Assembly (NCBI GenBank): GCA_947044365.1
Contig: OX345638.1
Span: 6,457,201 to 6,521,200 of the forward strand
Reading direction: 5' to 3'
DNA length: 64,000 bases
DNA from: Petrosia ficiformis
Taxonomy: Eukaryota > Porifera > Demospongiae > Haplosclerida > Petrosiidae
Below the pieces are notes generated by a model that did not search any database, was not told the DNA's origin, and was given only the letters and a program-made list of their open reading frames with translations. Each line of letters begins with the position of its first letter. The stretch's first letter is position 1. Shown here in pieces: positions 44,844 through 57,300 of the stretch. The translations under genes were made by a program, and so were the position numbers.

Positions 44844-45393
44844 TCAAATCATGTTAAATTTCATAACATTATCAGTTTCAATGTCTACATAGAATAAGAG
44901 TAATGATAATGCAGGATCTAGATGGATTGTATACTGAGATCTTGCATAGCCAGACCCAACCTACTACAAGGAAGGATCTGTGGACAAGCTACTATGCACT
45001 TCAAAATCATAAAATCATACCTTCCAGAGGTAATAACACTGAGAAATCGAAGTTGTTATCACTATCAGCTCCTACCAACATAAATTCCAAGTTGACAGTA
45101 CTAGGAGATGAATCAGATTGCCAAATACATTCGTAAGTATAGTGTGGAATATAAGAATTATTCTTTGGATCGTAGGATTCTATTACTGTCCTTTCAATCT
45201 AATCACATAAAATATAAACTGCAATTGAATTGTGACTAAAGTAAATATGTACCTGAGATGAGACAGCTTTATACACCTTCCAAGAACTGATGGAATAGCT
45301 TTCTGGTATTATTTTTAGATATGTTGCATTTTCCTGGAGTTGTACTGTGAAATCGTCATGTAGAGGGCAGTCGTGGTACTTCTGACTAACATG
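44844..45393 (-). CDS. Post-ZU5 exons of unit 2 and terminal exon
   Basis: 45393-45253 (phase 0-0; HVSQKYHDCPLHDDFTVQLQ...), 45198-45021 (phase 0-1; IERTVIESYDPKNNSYIPHY...) and 44884-44844 (DIETDNVMKFNMI then TGA). The last exon is a diverged third copy of the 66-nt linker exon (AIEYENKETHNVIQ) in which a stop codon now ends the protein. Confidence 0.75.
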
Positions 45394-48300
45394 CTACAAA
45401 AAAAAATATATAAACAAGATATGTGACCGAATTTGCGAAAATCAGGCTTATGGGATAAAATTTCAAAATTGATTTTTTATATTACCTAAATAGAGTATTC
45501 AATTAGCTCCAGAATGATAAATGATAAATGATACATCCCAATCACGCAAAAGACAAAGCTACAGTGGGGGATTAAACCTTTGTAGTCACAAAACCTTCAT
45601 TTTCAGAAAAACGCAATTAAATCAATTATTAATTTTAATCATTAAACGTAATGACTAAAAACTTTTTTAGGAGTGGCTGGCGAAGCACAGAGATGTCTCC
45701 AAACTACTCTGAAGGTATGAGTGAATAGGTAAGATGTTAAATGAAGCTTTATATCCAGTAAAACAGTGATCACCCAAGTAAGCCATAACTGTCTATTTTC
45801 ACTTGTATCTCAAAATTAATAATTATCCAATAAGCCTGATTTTCGCAAATTCAGTCGCATAATTATATTGAGAAAAAAGTATCCCTATGTATCAAGCATT
45901 GCTGATGGCACTAGTGTCTCTACCTTTCTGTGTACTCGAAAGCTGGGGCCTGAAGAAGTAAGTGTAAGCCTGATTGCAGTCTAGTACAGAGATCTTTGAT
46001 GAACTGACTGAAGTACTCCTTCAAGGTTCTAAGTGATGACTTACTCGGGTCTGAAATTCAACAACTTATCATACTTACTTGTTAAAGATTCTTGCATAAT
46101 ATTTATACTGTTTCTCTACTATATACAACAGTTATTAGCAGTTTTACATCCTTTCTAAAGCTTCTGTAGCTCAAACGCGCATTCTCTTATGCACCACGCC
46201 CATTAATTGACCGAGCAAGCCCCCAGGAATGACGCAACTTCCTTAACTACGTATACCACACACAGTCGTGCAAGTGAAACAAAGATATATATAAATTCAA
46301 CCCCGTGGAAAGCAAATATAGAAATGGCTCTACAGGCCATAAAAATTAATAAAGTTTGCCTGTAAAGTAGTATTAACTATAATATCAGAATAAAATTTGA
46401 GTAGCTAACCTCAACAAATGATTTTTCGTCCTTTGTTATTGTAAAAATCATTTTCCACTTGTTAATTGAATCAGATATTGATTTGTAAAACAGATGAGAA
46501 ATATATTGTTGATCAGGACGTATAGTAATTGCTCCAATTGTATAGCAACTGAAATGATGCACATCAATGGTAGCAGAGTTACTATGTGGTCTGAAATAAC
46601 CACCTTCCATCTCTTTAAACTCATATGGTGGACCACTGGAACAGTCGGCAGTATAAAATCGGAAATAAGAGGCTTCTTCTTCTGACTTAATAATGGCGGC
46701 ATGAGGAAGATGGAGTGTAAAATTCTTTTTAAACTGTTCAGAACTGCTAATTTGGTATATACCACTCACAAGATAACAATCTGGAGGTAGTATAAAATCA
46801 CCACCAATGATAGCCTTTACATGTAGCTCTGTGGTACTTCCAGGTGGTAGAGACCCTTTGGGTATTTCTATACGTAAGCCAAATTTAATCCAAACCAAGG
46901 TAAATGGACAGTCGTCTCCAGTGACTGTAAAAGGTTTCTCATCAACCACTTGCATACCATCTTGCAAATAAAAGGAAAGATAGCTTGATAATAATATAAT
47001 TATTATATGTAATTGTAATAAAATGAGTAAACTTTTAATTAATATTAGTATGAAGTTATACATGTAGCAGTACATTTGTGAGCATAATTGCAAAAACGAG
47101 GTCAAACATATTTTGCAGGTGATGATGTTCAAGTACCCATGTATACCAGGGATGGTAGAAGCAAGTAAGTTAGGTCAATTGAGAAGAACCTCACCATGTG
47201 AAACACACAGGAAAAAATTTACCTCATTGATTATTGATGATGGCTGTGTATACAGATTATCATACCTCTACACAAGTATGACAAAATATTATAATTAATG
47301 ATTTTGCACTGTGCAAACAATTAAAAATGGTATAAGCCTATAGGAAGAAGTGAAGGCTACTCTGCCAGCTAGCATGTAATATTTATCACATTTTGCACTA
47401 AGTGTTTATGAGGATGGGGCTTAATAAATGTTCAGGTGAATTAATATATGACCAAAATGAGTGCATTATCTAACCCAGATTTTTATTGAACCTCAATACT
47501 TAATGCACTGTGAAACAGGGTTTTATACACAAGAAGGGCCCTCTCCTAGATTTCAGACCAAATTTATTTCAATATGCAATAACATCTCAGCTAAAAGCCT
47601 TCTGGTACACGGCCACTAGACGCAGCTTCACAGGGCCTTTAAATTAAAACAAAAAACATTTCCTGGGAGATCATAGGGATATCTATAATTATATCTTGTT
47701 AATTTTAATTATTACTTTTTGTTAAACTCTCACCTCCTGTTTTATTATCTATTGTAGATTGTATAACATTATGAGTTTCTTTATTTTCATATTCAATGGC
47801 TACAGAGAATAAGAGTAATAATAATGTTTGCATCTCAAAACCTGGAACATATTAGTAATAGTCTCACATAGCCAGACCCAACTGAAGGATCTGGAGACAA
47901 GCCACTATACAGTACACTTCAAATTCATACCTTCTGGAGGTAATAGCACTGAGAATTCAATGTCGCCAAACTCACTATAAGCTCCTACCAAATTATATTT
48001 CAAGTTCACAGTACGAGGAGACAAATCAGATTCCCAAATATATTTGTAAGTATAGTGTGGAATATAAGAACTATTCTTTGGATGGTAGGATTCTATCACT
48101 GTCCTTTCAATCTAATCACATAAAATATAAACTGGAGTTGAATTGTGACTAAAGTAAATATGTACCTGAGATGAACCAACTTCATAGACATTCCAATAAC
48201 TGATGGAATAGCTTTCTGGTGTTAGTTCTAGATATGTTGCATTTTCCTGCAGTTGTACTGTGAAATCGAAATTGTCCTCTAGATGGCAGTCACGGTACTT

Positions 48301-51300
48301 CTGACTAACATGCTAAAAAAATATATATACTCAATAAAGTTTGCCTATAAAGTAGAATTAGTATTAACAGAATAAAATTTGGAATAGCTAACCTCAACAA
48401 ATGATTTTTCGTCCTTTGTTATTGTAAAAATCATTTTCCAATTTTTAATTGAATCAGATATTGATTTGTAAAACAGACGAAAAATATATCGTTGATCAGG
48501 ACGTATAGTAATTGCTCCAATTGTATAGCAACTGAAATGATGCACATCAATGGTAGCAGAATTACTATGTGGTCTGAAATAACCACCTTCCATCTCTTTA
48601 AACTCATATGGTGGACCACTGGAACAGTCGGCAGTATAAAATCGGAAATAAGAGGCTTCTTCTTCTGACTTAATAATGGCGGCATGAGGAAGATGGAGTG
48701 TAAAATTCTTTTTAAACTGTTCAGAACTGCTAATTTGGTATATACCACTCACAAGATAACAATCTGGAGGTAGTATAAAATCACCACCAATGATAGCCTT
48801 TACAAGTAGCTCTGTGGTACTTCCAGCTAGTAGAGACCCTTTGGGTATTTCTATACGTAAGCCAAATTTAATCCAATCCAAGGTAAATGCACTGTCATCT
48901 CCAGTGACTGTAAAAGATTTCTCACCAACTACCTGCATACCATCTTGCAAATGAAAGGAAGATAGCTTGATAATAAAATAATTATTATATGTAATTGTAA
49001 TAAAAGCACTAATATTAGTATGTAGTTATACATGTAAATACATGTAACAGTACATTTGTGAGCATAATTGCAAAAACGGACTTTACCTGCAAAAAAAGAT
49101 CATTGAATTGTTGAATTTAAATACTCATTATTATAGCATTTATATGAAGACAACAAAATTAGTTATCAAGAGAACATAACATTGGTAGGTACTTAATATC
49201 TGTACAAAATGGTGGAATATAGTGAGCGATTTAAAGTAGGCGTTTGATAAAAAATATTTTGCAGGTGATGATGTTCAAGCATTCAGGGATGGTAGAAGCA
49301 ATTAAGTTGAGAAGAACCTCACCATGTGAAACACACAGGAAAAAATTTACCTCGTTGATTATTCATGATGGCTGCACAGTGGTTAGTTATATAACTACTT
49401 TCAATTGTTATAGATTATCATACCCCTACTACTCTTACACAAGTATGACAAAATATTATAATTAATGATGTTGCACTGTGTAAGCCTATAGGAAGAAGTG
49501 AAGGCTACTCTGCCAGCTAGCATGTAATATTTAACACATTTTGCACTAAGTGTTTGTGAGGGAGGGGCTCAATAAAGCTGAATTAATGGAACGCTTGTGC
49601 CATATTATAATATCTAATGCATATGTACTATGAAGCAGGGTTCGTACACTAGGAGGGGATATCCACCATCACCCCCAGTATTGGATTTTAATTATTACTT
49701 TTTGTTAAACTCTCACCTCCTGTTTTATTATCTATTATAGATTGTATAACATTATGAGTTTCTTTATTTTCATATTCAATGGCTACAGAGAATAAGAGTA
49801 ATAATTTTAGAATTGTCAATTACATTTAGAATACTATCCTGCCCAGAGGGAGTTATGGGCATAACTCCCTCTGGGCAGGGTGGTGTCTGTCTTATATCAT
49901 GGTGACCTTAAAGATTATGGGCTTATAACTCCCATGGTACATCAAAGGTTACCATAGTAAATACATCATGTGTTTACCAAATATTCTTAATTAGCAAACA
50001 ATGTTGAAACGTTCGTGCTATAATTATTCAACAGTGAAACGAGACTTAGCATGGAGCTATATGCCCAGTATAGAAGAAGATGGTAGTTCAAGCGTAACAT
50101 AAAAGTGAAAGTAGATTCTCGCTAATTTAGAGTATTCCATAAACACATGACACAAATAGCTGCAGAATTCAACCTAAAATGGTGAAAAAGATATACCAGA
50201 CATGACATTGCAGTATCATTAAGACTTCAAGATCCATTTACTTGAGTGAAAAGCTCTGTTATGATTATAACTATAATTATAATAATTAAATACTGATAAT
50301 ACTAAATGTATTTAGACAAACATCAGCTACTTTTGTTATTCCCTACAATTCGTGCTCGTCCATTCACCTAGGCTACTAAAGTGTGCATGTACTCTAAAGA
50401 AAGTTTGTGTATCTTGTCAAAGTCATGATAACAGTATAGGTAGGTCAATATAAAGTTGCAAATTATTTTATTGTGTATACATCTCATATAAATCTGTTTT
50501 CTCTTGTTCTAATATTTCAAGTTAAGAGAATTAATTATAATTATGTACCTGAATATATCCAATACCACTTAATGATGAAGGAAAATGCAATGAGCATTGC
50601 AAGCAAGAGAAAAATTGCCGATACTGCAATTCCAAACCAACCTGTGTAAATACATACATGTATAATTATATAACTAAATTTAATACAATTTATAATTATA
50701 ATATTATGCATTGGCTTTTTAAGTTTATGAGATAATCCCATTAACCCAAAAATATAGGGAAGAGAGTAGCATCTATGTAGCAGTAAGTCCATGAACAAGT
50801 GAAATGGCTCGGGACCATAGTAGGCTAACTTAAAACGAACTACTGGAAATTGTTCATATTGCAATAAAAACAAGTGTATATAGAGAAAAAAAAACATCCC
50901 TATGACTGCTTTGTGGTGTCCAGCATTCAGTAATCATGGCTGAATTATGATCATCCCTAAAACACATCAGCTTATTAATTAATATAGTTATTATTTTGAT
51001 TATCTACTCTCCTGACCTTTCAAAGGACCTTGTAGAACTTTTGGAATACAACGCATACTTGCGCAAGTGGACACAAGAAAAAATATATATTATAATTATA
51101 ATTATATATGTGACTGAATTTGCGAAAATCAGGCTTATGGGATAAAATTTGAAAATTGATTTTTTGTATTACCTGAATAGAGTATGATATATGATACATC
51201 CCAATCATGCAAAAGACAAAGCTACAGTGGGGAATTAAACCGCTGTAGTCACAAATCCTTCATTTTGAGAAAAACGCAATTAAATCAATTATTTAATCAT

Positions 51301-54300
51301 TAAACATATTGACTAAAAACATTTTTAGGAGTGGCTAGCGAAGCACAGAGTTGTTCCCAAACCTCTTTGAAGGCATGATTGAATAGGTAAGATGTTAAAT
51401 TAAGTTAATGAAGCTTTTTATATAGTAAAATTGTCATTGCCCAAGTAATCCATAACTGTCTATTTTCTCTTGTATCTCAAAATTAATAATTATCCCATAA
51501 GCCTGATTTTCGCAAATTCGGTCACATATATATATATATATATAGTTCGAACCCGTGGGAAAGCAATCATAGGGATGGCCCTACGGGCCATAATTACGTG
51601 TACCTCACTGCCAAATATGAAATCTTTTTGATTTCTTTAATTTTTTATGTGTTACTGAAACACATTTTAAGAGTATGTTTTTGATAACCTGGGTATGTTA
51701 CAGTTTTATAGATTTGTCAACTATGGTTCTCAGCCCTTCAATTGAAATTGCATACGCTGCTTTTATTATTTTTACTTGAAGCTACTGTACTAGACTATAC
51801 TATTACAATTAGTAATGATAGATGTGACCAACAGAATCTATAAAATGAAATCTCCGATTGAGTGAGTAACTCAGTTCATGAGTTACCTAGAACTGGAAGT
51901 TAAGAGCATAAAGTGAAATGCACTTCAATTATTTTTTCACATTTGAAGTAGTATGACATTATATTTACAATACAAACAGACACAACAATATTCTCCTGCC
52001 TCGATCATAAGGATAATGGGACCTGTGTTTATAGATAGATACCAAAATCATTTCTAATAGTCACAACATACAAGACAGCTGCAAGATGAGTGTGTTAATT
52101 AAGGTGTAGTCAGCTGGCAACATTCTCAATTTGATGATACTTCAGGTGTACAATAAACCTAAAGCTTCAGCTTTATAAGACTTTAAAGATACTAAGTTAG
52201 ATTCACCCTCATGTAAAGCAATCATTAGAATGGCCATTGATGTCATGATTGATGATGGCAAACTTCCATTTATGCAATCTGACATGAAATACCTTATAGT
52301 GCTACTTCAACAATTGTGTAGTCGTTGAAATATAATACCATAATTCATTAATAATTATAAGATACATGCTTTTATACCCAAGATAATTCGATCGCCATAA
52401 AGGCTACTGCTATCTGCAAAATGTTAACATGTCACTACTATGTCCATAGGAAATTTTATCACACAAAGGAAGCACAATTGTACATCATCATTTCATGTAT
52501 TAATGTTAGTAAATCTACATTTGTATCATCCTGAATGAAGCATACTGAAGTATGCTGAAGTTACACTGATTGAACAGTGGTTAGCTAATAAATTTTGAGG
52601 AAACAAATTGTAATATTCCAGATCCAATCTGAGTCAGTCCAGCGTCAATATGTACCTGACCACCACTCTTTGGGCAGAACACTGAAAAGGCTATACATCC
52701 CTACGATTGCTTTCCACAGGGTTGAATCTATATTCTAATTATATGCTTGTAATTAGGCAAATTAAGTCAATTAATGCAGGAAACTCCTCCCAATTGATGA
52801 TCAAAAAGCCTTCCTGTCCTTACATTCTTTGCTGTTGCATACTTGACAAGCTTGTCTTTTGCATAATTGATATCACACACTATCAATATCGAATGAATAA
52901 TCAATTAATCAATTTATGATCCCAGTCCTACAAAGACTGTCTGTCTGTCATTTCTCAAAATGTCTGGACAACTACCAACATTGAGACTTTAAATAAATAA
53001 AAGACAGGCTTTTTCTAAAACCTTTCGGCTATTATGTTATGACAATTTTCACAACTCATAATTGCCATTTCACCACATTCACAAGATTTGTGGTGGCAAA
53101 AAAGTACACAGAAACACATCTTGTTTGAAGGCTATTGCTGTCGAACCACAGCTTGAAACGAAGTACAATTTATGTATTGACTGCTACAACTTCCGAGTTG
53201 GATCTAAGCTTTCTGCCATGACTGTCAATTTCTACCTCCACCCATTTCATCCACATGATTGGAGCCAGAGAACTGTTTTCTTGATTTTAACACTGCACTT
53301 CTTATACTACGAAATAAGTACTCTTGATAGGATTTGGAGTGTAAATTGTAATGTACACACACATATATATGATATAATCCCAGTATAATTATTATTATTA
53401 GTTAAATAATTTTATTGTCCACAATTATTTTCTTGTCAGCAATCGAATCATTCATGTTTCTCAAATCACATTTGTGGTGAGGGTTCTGCACTGTGAGTAC
53501 ATTCATTTTATTTTGTTAGTTTACATATAAGTATAAAATCACAGTTCAATATAACTCACCTGCATTTACTGCTGCAGGTAATCTCTTCTTTTCCATCTTT
53601 TCTTCGAGGGGTCGATTAGGACATTCTTCCTGCTCATGAAATTGTAAAGAATGACGATGGTAGTATTTACCACATCCATATCGGCATTTCTCTATAACAT
53701 ATTGGCACTTGTCGCTGAGGTGTCTATGAAGTTCTCCCAGTTTTCCTTTCCAAATGCAATCAGGATTCTCACAACGAACTTGCAAATCATAAAGATCGTT
53801 ATGCTGTGTCCTTTTATCGAGAATGGTTGTGAAATTGTCAATACAAACCTAACAGGAAACAATATAACATTGAGAAACAAGATATATAGAGAAAAAAGTA
53901 TCCCTATGACTGTTTTGTGGTATCAAGCCTTGAGCATTCAGTGATCATGGCTGATTGTATTATGCCTGATAATATAGTTATTACTTTGGTTATCTAATCT
54001 CCTTACCTTTTAAATGACCTTGTAGAACTTTAGGAATATATTTCAGGTAGAATGAATAGCTATTAGTACAAGTTTGAACGTAAGTTTTCTTTCTGCAGAG
54101 CTCGAGCACGCGTTCAATTACGCGCCATGCCCATTAATTGACCAGGCCTTAAGCCGCTTGGAATGACGCAACTTTCTTAACTACATATTCAACGCATATC
54201 ACGTAAGTGAATGAGGCAGTGCAGAACCCTCACCACAAGTGTGATTTGGGAAACAACTTGAGAATGATTCAGTCACTGACAAGGAAATAACTGCGGACAA

Positions 54301-57300
54301 TATTTGACTAATAATAATTATTACAATTAGAGATTATATTATATGTGCATTACAACTTACACTCCAAGTCCTACTAGCTATAACTATAGTATAAGATACA
54401 AGTGCAGTGTTAGAATCTAGACTGGAAAACATTCAATCACGTGGATGAAATAAACGGGTGGAGCTAGAAATTGCAGAAAGCTTAGAGTTAGCTTGAAGTT
54501 GTAGCAGCCACTACTTCAATTGTACTTCATTTCAAGCTGTGATTTGACAGCAATAGGCTTCAAACAAGAGGTTTTTGCTTTTGCTACCAGATGTCATCTG
54601 AAAGTTGTTAAACGGCGACCGTGAGTTACAAAAATTGTCATAACTTTGAAACAGAAAGGTTTTAGCAAAAGCCTATTGTTACTTTTGATCCTTGTATGCT
54701 TTGACGTCTGCTGGTAGTATTTTCAAAGTGCCAATATTTGTAGGTTCGCTGGAATTTTGCCAACAGACAACAGTAACCCTTCGCTCCGCCTATGAGGGGG
54801 CGAGGGTTAATTATAATTATATACATTAAACCCGTGGCAGGGATGACCCTATGGGCCATAAAAAAGTATTCCTATGATTGCTTTGTGGTGACTATCACTC
54901 ATTGCTGATGGCACTAGTGTCTCAATCTTTCTATGTACTCTGGAACACTAGATGCTTGATGAAATTGTACTATAATCATTCAAGGTTCCAACGAAAACCA
55001 TTGCTGATGATGTCTGAAACTTAATAACCTATCATAGTTATTTGTTTGTAAAGATTCTTGCGTCATATTTATAATGTCTCTTTGCTGCAGCAGCTATATG
55101 TTGCAGTTTTTACAACTTGCTTTCTTCCTGGCAGTTCCTATGTAGTCTATAGCATTCCAAATGTATTAATTGACCAAGCCTCATGGAATGACACAACTTT
55201 CTTAACTAAGTATGCAATGTGTAAGTGACACAAGAGTATAATAAATCCAACCTCCTGGAAAACAGTCATCGGGATGGCCTTGGGGGGCCATACCAAAACA
55301 ACTGATGAGTTGAGATTATAACAGTATGTTATTTCTGGTAGAGCAAAGGTGAGTTCTATATGGAAATTACAGAACATACCTTTTCTAACAGTCTATTACT
55401 TACTCTTGTGTGTTACTACATGGTGTTTTGAAAACAAACAATAATTATTATTCCAAAATCTAAATTATATGGCTACTAAAATTGCATGAGCTACAATAAT
55501 TATTTTATGCATTTGTAATACCTGACAAATGAGCACTCCACAACATGTCAATTGATGAGGTTCTCTTAGTATTAAGAGACATACAGGACACTTCAGAGAG
55601 TCAGGAGGTGTACTAATAAATATATTGTAGTCATAACCACATGTTACTGGTTCTGGTGGTGGCTGAGCTATAGCCTTGGTTATGTTTGAGCTTCTGACAC
55701 CTCCTTTTGCCTATATAGAATATGAATTGTCAATCACTATTCACTAGCAACTATAATTATAAATTTATGATCATTTCATAAATTAGCATACCTTATCATC
55801 AGGTTTCCTTTCAAGGATTACATCTCCTCCAATGGTAATTGAGAGTACCTTCTCTTTAGTCAATTCTACTTCATTATCCTTTACTAGTCTTTTCAGTTCT
55901 TCATGATGATGAGGAGGAGCATAGCAAATCAAAATGACAGAATTACCCCTTTTTACTTTTCTCACCATCACGTGTTTAGCTTTGTCATGAAAAGCTATTC
56001 TTAGTAGACTTTGTACATCGCTCAGCTTCTTGTCATCATAATCCCATTCCAAAACAAACACGACTTCTGATTTGTGAAGAGATTCACTTGTATGCTGCAT
56101 AAACTCTTGACCATATGCATGTGTTGTTGGAATTTTTTGGCAAAATTCATTAATTGAATCATTGTAGTTTTTGATGAGATCAATTGCATTTAGTAGTTCA
56201 AATTTTTTAGAAATGGCTTCAAGATAGCTTGTGTTGATCAGTGATGTGAAGTCACGAACAACAATGATCACTTCTTCCAAAGATTTAGCAGGTGTAACAT
56301 CATTCCTTAACTCCTCGTAAAGTCTTAAAAAAAACTTCAATTTCTCCAAAGAAATGTTTTTTTCTATGAGAATCTCCGTTATTTTATCGAAAAGTAGAAC
56401 GAGCTCATTTCTTTTCCTTTCAAACTCAGGATGATAAACCTCAGATACTATGAACTGATGATGGAGCTATGAGATTGAAATAATAACAAAATAATAATTA
56501 TGTCAATTAAAATAGTTTTTTGAAACAGTTATTAGCTACTGGAGTCTGCTCCTATTCTGGTATCAACACTAATTACAAAATTGATTGTTTTTTTTTTCAA
56601 AACAAACAATTTATGTCCTACAATGGTTTAATCCCTTGCTGTAGCTTTGTCTTTTGCTTGATTGGGTTCTATTATATATCGTTTTAGAGCTAAATGAATA
56701 CTCTATTCAGGAAATACAAAAATTAAATTTTGAAACTTTATCCCATAAGCCTGGTTTGCAAATTCACATCACATATAATTATTTATATACAGCATGTAAG
56801 ACAGTAGCTATACATTCGCTATTGGGATTGCATATGCACCTCATTTCCTGATTCAGATTATTTGCTATTGAATATATTTACTATATTAATTATAGTACAG
56901 AGTTCAGAAAATTGTGAGTGCAAATGAAAAGTCTAAAGTTTTGTATAATCATCCTTTTTTCATTCATTTACTGTATTGTTACCATAGCTTCTAGCATTGC
57001 AGTTGCAATTATGATTTTCTAAAAATACAACATTACTTTCAAACATTACCGGTTTGAGTTGTTCATTGAGTGGATCCGAAGAAATTTGAGATGAATCCAC
57101 TGGTAGATCTGTTTAGTGATGGAAATAATGCATATTATTTGAATTCATTTCATAGTTATAATACATGCATAATTATTATTAACCATGATGTATAACAAAG
57201 AATCAAGGTTATAATATTCTTACAGTAATGGAAGTTGTATAAGTAAATATATATGTGTAATTCACTTTTATACTGTAACATCAATAAAACCTTTGTACAG

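Larger units (their letters stand above)
46961..49716. repeat. Tandem duplication of a 2-kb ZU5 unit
   Basis: The unit of linker exon, ZU5 exon and two post-ZU5 exons is present twice (49782-47931 and 47799-45021). Introns between linker and ZU5 exon are also alike (GTTTGTGAGG..GGGGCT, AACACACAGGAAAAAATTTA). Copy 2 has an extra MITE at 45420. Confidence 0.88.
50642..53559. other. 2.9-kb intron between TRAF and TM exons
   Basis: Contains a dispersed repeat (50875-51060: AGAGAAAAAAAAACATCCCT..., CTTGTAGAACTTTTGGAATA), a MITE (51107-51528), the GTTCGAACCC repeat (51540-51595) and otherwise AT-rich DNA. An open stretch at 53062-53388 on the plus strand shows no family features. Confidence 0.55.

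Noticed and set aside
46448..46765. Second minus-strand frame inside the ZU5 exons (also 48431-48748)
   Set aside because: Alternative frame of the duplicated ZU5 exon, conserved only because the DNA is duplicated.
53062..53388. 108-codon plus-strand open frame with several Cys and His
   Set aside because: No known zinc-binding spacing, no splice context, and it lies antisense in an intron of the TRAF gene.
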